A stretch of DNA of 63,290 nt from Eubacterium minutum ATCC 700079 (GTDB lineage: Bacteria; Bacillota; Clostridia; Peptostreptococcales; Anaerovoracaceae), in assembly GCA_003433295.1 (NCBI GenBank), contig CP016202.1, positions 332,421 through 395,710 of the forward strand, given 5' to 3'. The position numbers were made by a program, and so were the translations under genes. Position 1 is the first letter of the stretch. Each line of letters starts with the position of its first letter. Below are positions 26,887 to 36,247 of the stretch, piece after piece. The notes below the pieces were generated by a model that searched no databases, was not told the DNA's origin, and was given only the letters and a program-made list of their open reading frames with translations.

Positions 26887-27987
26887 CTACTCCACGATTA
26901 CGCCGTCCTCATCAAAGTTCAAATCTGCCGGAGGTTCCGGAATCGGCATATCGGGTTCCGCGCGGTCTTCTTCCGCGTCATCCTCTTTAAGTGAATCGAA
27001 GACTTTCCTCTTGATTTCCTCCAGAATTTCACTGTTTTCCTCAAGCCACGCCTTTACGTTTTCTCTTCCCTGACCGATTCTCTCACCGTTATAGCTGAAC
27101 CACGATCCCGCCTTGCTCACAATCTTATGTTCAACGGCGCAGTCAAGGACATCACCGCTGAGAGATATCCCCATGCCGTACATAATATCAAATTCCGCTT
27201 TTTTGAAAGGCGGCGCCACCTTGTTTTTTACTACTTTTACCCTCGTTCTGTTTCCGAGCATCTGATCGCCCTGCTTGATGGTTTCTATTCTCCTGACGTC
27301 CAGTCTCATGGAAGAGTAAAACTTAAGAGCGCGTCCTCCCGTGGTCACCTCAGGGTTCCCGAACATTACGCCTACCTTCTCCCTGAGCTGGTTTATAAAT
27401 ATGACGCACGTATTGGTCCTGTTGATGGTTCCCGTAAGTTTTCGCAAAGCCTGCGACATAAGTCTGGCCTGAAGTCCCACGTGGGAATCTCCCATTTCAC
27501 CCTGAATTTCGGCCTTCGGAACAAGTGCCGCCACAGAATCTATCACTATGATGTCAACCGCGCCGCTGCTGGCCAGCATGTCACAGATCTGCAACGCCTG
27601 CTCTCCCGTGTCCGGCTGCGAAACCAACAGACTGTCTATATCCACGCCCAGATTCTTGGCATAAACCGGGTCAAGAGCATGCTCGGCATCTATGAACGCC
27701 GCCTTGCCTCCGAGTTTTTGCGCTTCGGCAACTATATGGAGCGTAAGCGTCGTTTTTCCCGAAGATTCAGGACCGAATATCTCGATAACCCTGCCCCTCG
27801 GCACTCCGCCGACTCCCGTGGCGAGATCGAGAGTGAGAGAACCGGTTGAAATCGTTTCCACATTCATGTGAGACGAAGCATCTCCCAATTTCATTATTGC
27901 GCCTTGACCAAACTGCTTCTGAATCCGTGCAAGCGCTTCGTCCAAAGCTTTTTCTCTTTCATTGTCAATATTCTGTGTCTTTGCCAT
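26887..27987 (-). CDS. recA: RecA recombinase
   Basis: A 366-residue RecA that forms filaments on ssDNA, drives strand exchange and triggers LexA self-cleavage. Walker [10 protein letters not shown] is at residues 72-80, the Walker B region is [18 protein letters not shown], and [13 protein letters not shown] and [14 protein letters not shown] follow. The C-terminus is acidic, as usual. GGAGG lies 6 bases before the ATG. A LexA box sits at the predicted transcription start, so it is SOS-induced. cinA lies upstream but is separated by 331 bp and a candidate terminator. Confidence 0.98.
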   Translation of the reverse strand: MAKTQNIDNEREKALDEALARIQKQFGQGAIMKLGDASSHMNVETISTGSLTLDLATGVGGVPRGRVIEIFGPESSGKTTLTLHIVAEAQKLGGKAAFIDAEHALDPVYAKNLGVDIDSLLVSQPDTGEQALQICDMLASSGAVDIIVIDSVAALVPKAEIQGEMGDSHVGLQARLMSQALRKLTGTINRTNTCVIFINQLREKVGVMFGNPEVTTGGRALKFYSSMRLDVRRIETIKQGDQMLGNRTRVKVVKNKVAPPFKKAEFDIMYGMGISLSGDVLDCAVEHKIVSKAGSWFSYNGERIGQGRENVKAWLEENSEILEEIKRKVFDSLKEDDAEEDRAEPDMPIPEPPADLNFDEDGVIVE

Positions 27988-28002
27988 TGTATACCTCCGT
28001 AG

Positions 28003-28016
28003 CGAACATATGTTCT
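28003..28016 (-). promoter_or_regulatory. LexA operator of recA
   Basis: CGAACATATGTTCT matches the Gram-positive SOS box and overlaps the expected +1 of the recA promoter. It differs from the yneA-type boxes in one central base. Confidence 0.93.
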
Positions 28017-28021
28017 AAACT

Positions 28022-28050
28022 AATTTAACTCATCAATATCCTTTTGTCAA
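28022..28050 (-). promoter_or_regulatory. recA promoter
   Basis: TTGACA (28050-28045) and TAAATT (28027-28022) with a 17-bp spacer on the minus strand; the LexA box follows immediately. Confidence 0.85.
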
Positions 28051-28318
28051 GATTTTTTTAACCGGCGCCGCTTTCTCTGATTCGGAAGCCCGCCGTTTCT
28101 CCTTGTGCAAATTAAATGTAAACATATGGTAATTGAATGCTAACATTTTCCCCATACATGGTCAACCGAAATTTGAAAACAAAGAAAAAAGTTTGTGCGA
28201 TCCCACGCAAATAAATTCACAAGGGGCAGAATCCCCGACCATCGACCGGGCAATCGATCCGACTTGCGCAGGAGCGTGTCTGATCCTACCCGTATGATAA
28301 AAAACAGATGTTGAGATT
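28051..28318. other. Intergenic stretch between cinA and recA with several short inverted repeats
   Basis: No gene is seen. The part nearest recA is AT-rich. The part nearest cinA (about 28190-28300) is richer in GC and holds short inverted repeats: GGGG/CCCC around CAGAAT, ATCGA/TCGAT around CCGGGCA, and the hairpin at 28192-28211. It could be the cinA 3' UTR or a small structured RNA. No known RNA family was recognised. Confidence 0.5.
28192..28211 (-). terminator. Possible terminator upstream of recA
   Basis: On the minus strand TTTGCGTG and CGCACAAA can pair around a 4-base loop (one mismatch, one wobble), followed by CTTTTTTCTTTG. The stem is weak, but the T-run is good. Confidence 0.45.
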
Positions 28319-29557
28319 TCAGGCATCAATAGTCTTGTTGATTAGATTCAGTATACAGAGAACCAGATAGTTTCCGTTCCATTCTCTGTTTATATTTCTG
28401 CCCTGTATAAGTGTATCGTAAAATTTATCTTTATACTTAAGCGCCACATATGCCGACCCGGGTTGGAGATCGGGCGTTTTCTCGCCGGGATCCAACACGC
28501 CGGTAACGGAAACACAGAGCTTGCTGCCCGTTTTTTCGCTAAGACCTCTGACCATTTCAATGGCCACCTCTCTGCTGTACACGCTGAATTTTTCGATGGT
28601 TTCGGGGTTGACACCCAGTTCGTCCGTCTTTGCTTTTTCCGTGTATGTGACAAGTCCCCTGTCAAAAACCTTCGAGATTCCGGGAACCGATACCAGCTTT
28701 GCCGCCAGTCTTCCGCCCGTGCATGACTCGGCAAGCGAAAAGGAAACATCTTCGGCAATAAGCTTTCCGGCGACAACATCCACGAGTTCTTCATCGTCGC
28801 AGCTGAAGATATAGTCGGCGAACCTGCCTTTTATTATATCCACGACCTCATCTACGGCTCTTTTCGCTTCTTCCTCCGTCTTTCTTTTGGAAGCCACCCT
28901 GACCGAGCATTCGCCCTCTTTTGCGTAGGTTGCAATGGTCGGGTCGGTCTGGGAATCGATCAGATCAAGCAATCGCGTTTCCAATGTCGATTCGCCTATA
29001 CCAAAAAGACGAATCGTTCTATATACTATAGCCCCGTCCTGAAACGGTTTCAGAAAAGGTTTGACTTCACTTTCGAATATAGACATCATTTCTCTCGGAG
29101 GTCCCGGCAGAGAAATGACGTATTTCCCTTTCATTTCCAGCGCAAAGGCGGGCGCCGTACCGTTCGGGTTCGGAAAAACTACCGCCCTTGAAGGCATCAT
29201 CGCCTGTTTGTAATTGTTCTCTGTGAGTTTGCCGTACTTTCGTTTTTTTGCCAGCGCCTCCAATGCTCTTAACGACGGTTCATGTTTGACAAGTTTGTCG
29301 CCGAGTACGCTACACACCGTTTCCTTGGTCATATCGTCTTCGGTCGGTCCCAATCCGCCTGTGGTAACCACAATGTCGCAACTGTCCAAAGAATTACTTA
29401 AGGTCTCGCTCAATCTTTTTTCATTGTCACCGACGGTATGATGAAACAGCACATCGAAACCGAGCATATTAAGTTGCCTTGACAGATATACCGAATTGGT
29501 ATTCACTATCTGTCCGAACAATATCTCCGTACCTACGCTTAAAATTGCCGCATTCAT
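28319..29557 (-). CDS. cinA: CinA: nicotinamide-nucleotide amidase / competence-damage protein
   Basis: A 412-residue CinA with both domains. The N-terminal MoaB/MogA-like part (SVGTEILFGQIVNTNSVYL, VTTGGLGPTEDD) is linked to ADP-ribose pyrophosphatase-type activity. The C-terminal NMN deamidase part (about 250-412) has LAESCTGGRLAAKLVSVPG. It acts in pyridine-nucleotide salvage; in naturally competent bacteria cinA is often beside recA, as here, and comEA is also in this window. A ribosome site AGGGG precedes the ATG. Confidence 0.94.
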   Translation of the reverse strand: MNAAILSVGTEILFGQIVNTNSVYLSRQLNMLGFDVLFHHTVGDNEKRLSETLSNSLDSCDIVVTTGGLGPTEDDMTKETVCSVLGDKLVKHEPSLRALEALAKKRKYGKLTENNYKQAMMPSRAVVFPNPNGTAPAFALEMKGKYVISLPGPPREMMSIFESEVKPFLKPFQDGAIVYRTIRLFGIGESTLETRLLDLIDSQTDPTIATYAKEGECSVRVASKRKTEEEAKRAVDEVVDIIKGRFADYIFSCDDEELVDVVAGKLIAEDVSFSLAESCTGGRLAAKLVSVPGISKVFDRGLVTYTEKAKTDELGVNPETIEKFSVYSREVAIEMVRGLSEKTGSKLCVSVTGVLDPGEKTPDLQPGSAYVALKYKDKFYDTLIQGRNINREWNGNYLVLCILNLINKTIDA

Positions 29558-29589
29558 GATATGACCCCTATATGCATTACAATAAAAAT

Positions 29590-30129
29590 TTACTGTTTAA
29601 AAACACTCTTGTTTTTCAAAACATACTCCCCGCCCGAATAGACATTCATTACAACCGAAGCGTAAATCAGAAACTGCGCCGTATACCAGACGAACGGATA
29701 GTACGACGACTCTTTCATCGAAAGCGCAAGTATGAGAATGGGAACCGCTATCATTTGAACCACGGTTTTTACCTTGCCCGCCATGCCCGCGGCAATCACG
29801 ATCCCTTGCGAAGCGGCTACCGTACGCATGCCGGCGATCAGAAACTCCCTCGCAAGTATGATTATGAACGCCCACGACGGGATTATCGCATCTCCGACCA
29901 GAAGGCAGAACGCCGAATAAACCAGAACCTTGTCCGCAAGCGGATCCATAATCTTTCCGAAATCCGTAATGAGATCGTATTTCCTTGCGATTTTACCGTC
30001 CACCATATCCGTAACGGATGCCAATATGAATATTATCAGCGAAATTATAAACATATCTCTCATGTATGTAACTATAAAAAACGGTGTGGCAATGATTCTT
30101 GCTACTGTTAACTTGTTTGGTAAATTCAT
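29590..30129 (-). CDS. pgsA: CDP-diacylglycerol-glycerol-3-phosphate 3-phosphatidyltransferase
   Basis: A 179-residue polytopic enzyme making phosphatidylglycerol phosphate. The CDP-alcohol phosphotransferase signature D-x2-DG-x2-AR-x8-G-x3-D-x3-D is complete (DMVDGKIAR, then DFGKIMDPLADK). It begins NLPNKLTVARIIATPFF, the usual family start. The ATG at 30129 is one base after the rimO stop, with GAGAGG as ribosome site; longer in-frame starts fall inside rimO. The order ftsK-rimO-pgsA-cinA-recA is common in Bacillota. Confidence 0.95.
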   Translation of the reverse strand: MNLPNKLTVARIIATPFFIVTYMRDMFIISLIIFILASVTDMVDGKIARKYDLITDFGKIMDPLADKVLVYSAFCLLVGDAIIPSWAFIIILAREFLIAGMRTVAASQGIVIAAGMAGKVKTVVQMIAVPILILALSMKESSYYPFVWYTAQFLIYASVVMNVYSGGEYVLKNKSVFKQ

Positions 30130-30130
30130 C

Positions 30131-31456
30131 TTAAACCTCTCTGCCTTCCAAATCGTAATCAAATGCTTCCAGAATTTCAACGCGAGCCATATCTCCCGGT
30201 CTGTGCGGCTTGTTCGGTACAAAGATTACCGAATTGTCTATTTCGGGAGCGTCGAACTCGGTTCTTCCCATGCAGGTGCCGTCTTCCTCCACGGAGTCTA
30301 TAAGTACCTGAAAAATGCTGCCAACTTTTTCTCTGTTGCTCTCAAGCGAAATTTCCATCTGCCTTTCCATTATTGTATCCAACCGACGTTTTTTCACATC
30401 GTCCGAAATCTGACCATCCATCTCGGCCGCGATAGTCCCTTCCTCTTTTGAATACGTGAACACGCCAAGGCGGGAAAACTTCTGTTCCTCCACAAAATCA
30501 AACAACGTTGCAAAGTCGTCTTCGTTTTCCCCCGGAAAGCCAACGATCAGAGTTGTTCTCACGTGTATGTCCGGTATAGATTTTCTCAGCCTTGAAAGTG
30601 TATCGCAAAGAGATTTATTTGTGGAATCCCTGTTCATCAGTCCCAGAATCCTATCGCTCGCATGCTGAATCGGAATATCAATATAATTGCATATTTTTTT
30701 CTCCTCCGCAATAGTTTTAATCAATTCATCGTCTATTCTTTCCTCATAACAATACAGAAGCCTTATCCATTCGATGCCGTCTATTTCGCAAAGTTTTCGC
30801 AGAAGCGGCGCCAGCATCGGTTTACCGTAACTGTCCATTCCGTAATATGTCAAATCCTGCGCTATGAGGATCAGTTCCTTGCATCCGGCTTCTGCGAGAG
30901 TTTGCGCTTCCTTCAGAATGCTTTCTATACTTCTGCTCCTGTAACGGCCTCTTATTTCCGGAATAATGCAGTAAGAACAGACATTGTCACAACCCTCCGC
31001 AATCTTCAAATATGCCGTATACGGGTTTTCACTCAAATACCTTATACTTTCTTCCTCTTTTGAGAGATCGCAGGGATTATTTTTCAAGAAACGTTCATTG
31101 CTGTCCGGACTGTCGGAAAACCGCTCCAGAAGTCCCGGGAGTTTGTCGTAATCGTTCACGCCCACAAAACCGTCGGCTTCCGGGATCTCTTCATACAGTT
31201 CCTTCGCGTATCGCTGTACAAGGCAACCGGAAACTACGAGTTTTTTACCATCGTCCTTATATTTTGCCATAGTAAAAATTTCATCTATGGACTCTTTTTT
31301 CGCGTCCTCTATAAAGCCGCACGTGTTGACTACGATAACATCCGCTTCATCGGGCGATTCCACCATGGAAAATCCTCTCTTTTCCAGCAATGCCATGGCG
31401 AATTCGCTGTCGCTTATGTTCTTGGGACAGCCTAATGTATCAAAAAAAATTTTCAT
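30131..31456 (-). CDS. rimO: Ribosomal protein S12 methylthiotransferase
   Basis: A 441-residue MiaB-type radical SAM enzyme that adds a methylthio group to the conserved Asp of S12. The N-terminal MTTase domain has FDTLGCPKN, VNTCGFI and SGCLVQRY with its three cluster cysteines. The SAM-radical Cys trio is in AEGCDNVCSYCIIP (about residues 152-165). A TRAM domain occupies the end. It is coupled to pgsA by a 1-base gap. AAGGTAG serves as ribosome site. Confidence 0.96.
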   Translation of the reverse strand: MKIFFDTLGCPKNISDSEFAMALLEKRGFSMVESPDEADVIVVNTCGFIEDAKKESIDEIFTMAKYKDDGKKLVVSGCLVQRYAKELYEEIPEADGFVGVNDYDKLPGLLERFSDSPDSNERFLKNNPCDLSKEEESIRYLSENPYTAYLKIAEGCDNVCSYCIIPEIRGRYRSRSIESILKEAQTLAEAGCKELILIAQDLTYYGMDSYGKPMLAPLLRKLCEIDGIEWIRLLYCYEERIDDELIKTIAEEKKICNYIDIPIQHASDRILGLMNRDSTNKSLCDTLSRLRKSIPDIHVRTTLIVGFPGENEDDFATLFDFVEEQKFSRLGVFTYSKEEGTIAAEMDGQISDDVKKRRLDTIMERQMEISLESNREKVGSIFQVLIDSVEEDGTCMGRTEFDAPEIDNSVIFVPNKPHRPGDMARVEILEAFDYDLEGREV

Positions 31457-31486
31457 TCATACTACCTTGAAACAAATTATACCGGA

Positions 31487-33937
31487 TCAGTGTTCAGTAA
31501 ACTCTTCCTCACTTATCAAAACCTTTCGCGGTCTTGCGCCGTCCTGAGGTCCTATTACGCCTCTTGCTTCAAGCTGATCCATTATCCTTGCGGCTCTGTT
31601 GTAGCCGACTCTGAAACGTCTTTGAATCATGGACGTCGATGCCTGCCCCTGCATAACCACGCATTCCGTCGCTTCGGCGAGAAGCTCGTCGGCGTCATCG
31701 TCTTTCTCCGGATTTGAGATATTGTTGTTTTCTATCGTATCTATTACCTCATCAGCATATTTGATCTCGTCGATCTGCGATTTCACATGGTCTATGACCC
31801 GCTGAACTTCTTTGTCGGAAACGAACGTGCCTTGAACCCTAAGCGCCGTACCGATACCGAGAGGATTGAACAGCATATCACCCTTTCCTACCAGATGCTC
31901 CGCCCCGCCCCTGTCGAGTATGGTTCTCGAGTCAGCCTGCGAAGAAACCGCAAATGCGATTCTCGACGGTATATTGGCCTTGATCAGACCGGTTATTATA
32001 TCGACCGAAGGTCGCTGTGTCGCAACGATAAGATGCATTCCGGCAGCCCTTGCCATCTGAGCAAGCCTGCATATGGAATCCTCCACCTGGCTTGGCGCAG
32101 CCATCATGAGATCCGCAAGTTCATCTATTATTATGACTATCTGCGGCATGTACATGTCAGGAGTGTCTTTCTCCTGCATTTTTCGGTTGTACGATGCCAG
32201 ATCCTTTACGTTCTCTTCGGCAAACATCTTATAGCGGTTTGTCATCTCAACGACCGCCCAGTTGAGAGCCGCCGCCGCTTTGGCCGGTTCTGTGACAACA
32301 GGAATCAAAAGATGCGGTATCCCGTTATAGTTTCCCAGTTCCACGACCTTGGGATCGATAAGAACCAGTTTTACTTCATCCGGGTTTGCCTTGTACAACA
32401 GACTTGTAATGATGCTGTTTATGCACACGCTCTTCCCCGATCCTGTTGAGCCTGCGATGAGAAGGTGCGGCATATCCTTAAGATTCGCCACTATCGGCTT
32501 ACCCGAGATATTTTTTCCGACGGCAAAGGTTATCTTGGATTGCGCGTCTCTGAATTCGCGCGAGTTTATTATCTCCCGCAATGTCACCATGTTGATTTTT
32601 TCATTTTCCACCTCTATGCCGACCGCCGCTTTCCCGGGTATGGGCGCTTCCATTCTTATGCTTTTCGCTCTCAGATTTAGCGCTATATCGTCAGCCAACC
32701 CGACTATTTTGCTGACTTTCACACCGGTATTCGGCTGTATTTCGTACCTGGTGACGGCAGGTCCCTGAGTTACCTGCACGACCTTTGCGTCAACGTTAAA
32801 GTTGTGCATGGTTTCTTCCAACAGCCTTGCCTTGGCTTTCAAATCCTTGCTTATACCGCTCTTGTCGATCAAGGTTGGCGGAGAAAGCAGGTTGACCGAC
32901 GGCTTCCTGTATTTGGAACCGGATTTCCTGTCGGAGGCTTTTGTCAAAGCCGTATCGCCCGCGCCAAGACCGATTTGTTGTCCTATCTTTGCAGCATCTT
33001 TTGCAATTTCCTGCTTTGTCGGCGGTTTGGGGTTATATGCGTCGCCATTTAGAGTGCCGGAATCATTGTCCACACCATATCCTTTTAAAACAGGTTCGTT
33101 TTCTTCCGCGGATGATTCTCCCGGCTGTTTGCCGAGACTTCCGTACGGATCGTCGGTTTTGATAAAGTCCAGCACATTGCTCCGCGGTCGCCTGCGTTCC
33201 GCGGTTTCATAACAGTCGGAAACGGGCTGCTCAAAATCATCCTCATCATCAAAATATTCTTCTTCCGCAAGCCGCCTCGCCTCTCTCCTGTTTTTCATGG
33301 CGGTCAGCCATTCCGACAGAGGACTGTTAAGCGTCAGAAGAAGGCATATCAATATCGCCACCGTCGAGAAAATGTAAAGTCCCGCTCTTCCCGTGGCCTT
33401 TATGAGAGCAATGCCTATGCTCATACCGCACACTCCACCGCTTTCAAGCCTTTTGCCGCTCAGATAAAAATTCTTTATGAAGAAATTCAGGAAGTCATCG
33501 TCTATAAATCTTGCGGAATTCAATACACAGAGAGAAATAAAAATCACAAATATCCCTATCGACGTCTTCCACGAAAAATGAGCAGCCTTACCTATGATAA
33601 GAACAAGCCCCACCACCATCATATACCACGGCAGCACGTATGCGACGTGACCGAACAGGCCCTTGATTATCCCTCCGAAAGCATTTCCTATTTCTCCTGC
33701 CACGCGAAACTGCAACGCGGCGAAAATGAACGCTCCGAACGCGATGAACACCAGACCCCATATTATGTCATTCACCCTTTTATGCCGATCTCTTTCGTCC
33801 TGCATCCGATGTATCTCGGCAATCTTTTGCTCATTCCGGACAGAAGTATTCTTCCTGCTCTTTCGTTCATTCGAGGCTGCGGATTTTCCGGTGGATTTTC
33901 TTGTATTTTTTTTTGTTTTACCGGTTTTGTTGGCCAC
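31487..33937 (-). CDS. ftsK: FtsK/SpoIIIE family DNA translocase
   Basis: An 816-residue septal DNA pump. Parts in order: a basic N-terminus, about four transmembrane segments (about residues 55-205), an acidic Pro/Glu-rich linker, the alpha/beta motor domain with Walker A AGSTGSGKSVC (about 480-490) and Walker B VIIIDELADLM, and a C-terminal winged-helix gamma domain (QGQASTSMIQRRFRVGYNRAA), which reads orienting sequences. The start is GTG. It serves chromosome segregation at division, and in spore formers prespore translocation; the sequence cannot separate FtsK from SpoIIIE use. Confidence 0.96.
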   Translation of the reverse strand: MANKTGKTKKNTRKSTGKSAASNERKSRKNTSVRNEQKIAEIHRMQDERDRHKRVNDIIWGLVFIAFGAFIFAALQFRVAGEIGNAFGGIIKGLFGHVAYVLPWYMMVVGLVLIIGKAAHFSWKTSIGIFVIFISLCVLNSARFIDDDFLNFFIKNFYLSGKRLESGGVCGMSIGIALIKATGRAGLYIFSTVAILICLLLTLNSPLSEWLTAMKNRREARRLAEEEYFDDEDDFEQPVSDCYETAERRRPRSNVLDFIKTDDPYGSLGKQPGESSAEENEPVLKGYGVDNDSGTLNGDAYNPKPPTKQEIAKDAAKIGQQIGLGAGDTALTKASDRKSGSKYRKPSVNLLSPPTLIDKSGISKDLKAKARLLEETMHNFNVDAKVVQVTQGPAVTRYEIQPNTGVKVSKIVGLADDIALNLRAKSIRMEAPIPGKAAVGIEVENEKINMVTLREIINSREFRDAQSKITFAVGKNISGKPIVANLKDMPHLLIAGSTGSGKSVCINSIITSLLYKANPDEVKLVLIDPKVVELGNYNGIPHLLIPVVTEPAKAAAALNWAVVEMTNRYKMFAEENVKDLASYNRKMQEKDTPDMYMPQIVIIIDELADLMMAAPSQVEDSICRLAQMARAAGMHLIVATQRPSVDIITGLIKANIPSRIAFAVSSQADSRTILDRGGAEHLVGKGDMLFNPLGIGTALRVQGTFVSDKEVQRVIDHVKSQIDEIKYADEVIDTIENNNISNPEKDDDADELLAEATECVVMQGQASTSMIQRRFRVGYNRAARIMDQLEARGVIGPQDGARPRKVLISEEEFTEH

Positions 33938-33963
33938 TTTAAAACTTCCTTAGTATGATATAT

Positions 33964-34809
33964 TTAAGACTTTGCAACGACGACTTTATACACTATCGCA
34001 AAAATTCCCAGCGCCCAGACGTAGTAAGAGAAGTACTTCAGCTTCTGCGCAACGACAACTTTGATCATCGCTTTTATCGCCAGAACTCCCGATACTGCAG
34101 CAACCACGATGCCTGCCAACATAGGACCGATCTCCATGCTTCCGCTTGCTGTGGCATTAAGCGCTTGCGGGATTTCCAAAACCGCAGCGCCCAAAATCGT
34201 AGGTATTGATATAAGAAACGCAAATTTTACGGCAAACTCCCGTTCCAGCCCCGTGAGCAATCCTCCCACCATCGTCGAACCCGATCTTGAAATCCCGGGG
34301 CATATGGCTATTCCCTGCATCACGCCTATGAAGACTCCGTTTCTGAAGTTCATCTTTTCTATGTTTCTGTTCCCATCGCCGGTTCTGTCCGCGAAAAACA
34401 GCAGAAAACCCGTGACTATCCACGCAATTCCTATCGCGGGTATGTTGGTGTTTAGAGCCTCAAAGAATTTATTCAGACCCAACCCCATTACGGTAGTAGG
34501 AATGGTCGCCACGATTATCATCACGCCCAGCTTTCTCATCGGTCTTTCCTGCAATCTGAGTCCTTTTCCTGTAAACAAATCCTTTATAGTGAGAAAGAGT
34601 TCTTTTATCAAAATCCAAATATCACTCCGATACATTATAAATACCGAAACCAGCGTGCCTACGTGGAGCATGACCGTGAAAATCATGACGCTGTCACTTC
34701 TGACTCCAAAAAAATGCTGCAACAGCGCCAGATGTCCACTGCTGCTGACCGGTAAAAACTCCGTCAATCCCTGAACTAATCCTAAAACTATTGATTCGAT
34801 ATAACCCAA
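33964..34809 (-). CDS. uppP: Undecaprenyl-diphosphatase
   Basis: A 281-residue polytopic phosphatase (BacA/UppP) that recycles undecaprenyl pyrophosphate for wall synthesis and can give bacitracin tolerance. The catalytic segments are LVQGLTEFLPVSSSGHLAL (about 11-29) and PGISRSGSTMVGGLL. The start codon is TTG, preceded by GGGGAG at a good distance; no better ATG is available in frame. Confidence 0.96.
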   Translation of the reverse strand: MGYIESIVLGLVQGLTEFLPVSSSGHLALLQHFFGVRSDSVMIFTVMLHVGTLVSVFIMYRSDIWILIKELFLTIKDLFTGKGLRLQERPMRKLGVMIIVATIPTTVMGLGLNKFFEALNTNIPAIGIAWIVTGFLLFFADRTGDGNRNIEKMNFRNGVFIGVMQGIAICPGISRSGSTMVGGLLTGLEREFAVKFAFLISIPTILGAAVLEIPQALNATASGSMEIGPMLAGIVVAAVSGVLAIKAMIKVVVAQKLKYFSYYVWALGIFAIVYKVVVAKS

Positions 34810-34839
34810 TGTGTTCTCCCCTTTGTTTTATATGTATGC

Positions 34840-35934
34840 TTATTTAGACGCTATGTAACCCAGTTCCACGAGGGCTTCCGCCGACAAAACCGCTCCCCCC
34901 GCAGCTCCTCTTACGGTGTTGTGCGCAAGTCCCACGAATTTATAATCGAACAGGCTGTCTTCTCTCAATCTACCCACGGTTATCCCGAAACCCCGTTCAA
35001 AATCGACATCCAATTTCACCTGAGGTCTGTCGTCATCGGTTAAATATTTTATAAACTGTTTCGGCGCGCTCGGCAAATCGGCTTTCTGCGGAAGTCCCTC
35101 ATACTCATTCAATCTGCTTATGAGGGTCTCTTTGGAAACTTCCTCTCCGAATCTGACGGACACCGCCGCCGTATGACCGTTAAGAACAGGCACTCTCACG
35201 CACTGCGCAGAGATAATCATTTCTTCGGAATTTACAATTTGATCGTGTTCTATATGACCGAAAATTTTGAGCGGTTCAATCTCGCTTTTTTCTTCCTCTC
35301 CCCCGATATAAGGTATCACGTTCTCGACCATTTCCGGCCAATCGGAAAATGTTTTACCCGCTCCGGAGATTGCCTGATACGTACAAACGCTGATTTCGTA
35401 CGGTTTAAACTCTCTCCACGCGGCAAGAGCGGGGGCATAACCCTGTATCGAACAGTTAGGTTTAACCGCGATAAATCCTTTGGTCGTTCCGAGTCTGCGT
35501 TTCTGATACTTGATGACATCATAATGCTCCGGATTTATTTCCGGTATTACCATCGGGACATCGGGCGTCATGCGGTGCGCGCTGTTGTTTGAGACCACCG
35601 GTGTTTCCGTTCTCGCATATGCTTCTTCGACAGCTCTTATTTCATCTTTACTCATATCTACCGCGCTGAACACAAAGTCCACTTCGTTCGATACCCTGTT
35701 TATATCATTAACGTCCAAAACCTCTATGTTCTTGACTTGGTCGGGAACAGGTGTCGTCATCTTCCATTTGTCCTTTACGGCATCTCCATAAGTTTTTCCC
35801 GCACTTCTTGAACTTGCGGCAATCGTTGTAACGTCAAACCATGGATGATCGTGCAAAATGCTTACGAATCTCTGACCCACCATCCCGGTTCCGCCAAGAA
35901 TCCCGACTTTTATTTTTTTATCCAACTGTTTCAT
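34840..35934 (-). CDS. asd: Aspartate-semialdehyde dehydrogenase
   Basis: A 364-residue enzyme reducing aspartyl phosphate to aspartate semialdehyde, at the branch to lysine/DAP, threonine and methionine. It has the Rossmann motif VGILGGTGMVGQRF and the catalytic Cys in AVKPNCSIQGYAPAL; a conserved His lies in VLNGHTAAVSVRF. The motif set is that of the archaeal/fungal-like ASADH branch. The ATG at 35934 follows AAGGAGG. It has its own strong promoter. Confidence 0.94.
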   Translation of the reverse strand: MKQLDKKIKVGILGGTGMVGQRFVSILHDHPWFDVTTIAASSRSAGKTYGDAVKDKWKMTTPVPDQVKNIEVLDVNDINRVSNEVDFVFSAVDMSKDEIRAVEEAYARTETPVVSNNSAHRMTPDVPMVIPEINPEHYDVIKYQKRRLGTTKGFIAVKPNCSIQGYAPALAAWREFKPYEISVCTYQAISGAGKTFSDWPEMVENVIPYIGGEEEKSEIEPLKIFGHIEHDQIVNSEEMIISAQCVRVPVLNGHTAAVSVRFGEEVSKETLISRLNEYEGLPQKADLPSAPKQFIKYLTDDDRPQVKLDVDFERGFGITVGRLREDSLFDYKFVGLAHNTVRGAAGGAVLSAEALVELGYIASK

Positions 35935-35976
35935 ATGACGATCCTCCTTGTAAAATACAATATCCCGAACCAAGAC

Positions 35977-36005
35977 ATTATACCATCCGTATATATTAAA
36001 TTCAA
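35977..36005 (-). promoter_or_regulatory. asd promoter
   Basis: TTGAAT (36005-36000) and TATAAT (35982-35977), spacer 17 bp, with an upstream TG (extended -10). Confidence 0.82.
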
Positions 36006-36114
36006 GACATGGCGGGGCCGGTCCGCCCGCGTTTGTAGGATTGTCAAACATATGTGACACTTAAGAAAATGCACCTGCGCCATAATGCGGCTGCAACAAG
36101 TAGCATTAAACTTA

Positions 36115-36156
36115 AAATCCTCGAGACCCAAGCGGCATCAGTGGGTTCGAGGATTT
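36115..36156 (-). terminator. Terminator downstream of the HID/Fn3 surface-protein gene
   Basis: A long inverted repeat, AAATCCTCGA-G-ACCCA with TGGGTTCGAGGATTT, around an 11-base loop. On the minus strand the stem is followed by an AT-rich TTTAAG tract. It may act in both directions. Confidence 0.75.
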
Positions 36157-36247
36157 CATCCGTCTCTTTGACGAAAAACTTTATGTTTACTACCATTCGA
36201 TATGAATATCAACTACATTTTTCATCAAAAATATACATTTTAAAATA

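Larger units (their letters stand above)
35935..36247. other. Intergenic region: asd promoter and terminator of the surface-protein gene
   Basis: This stretch holds the asd promoter (35977-36005) and the 36115-36156 hairpin. The remainder is AT-rich with no credible gene. Confidence 0.7.
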
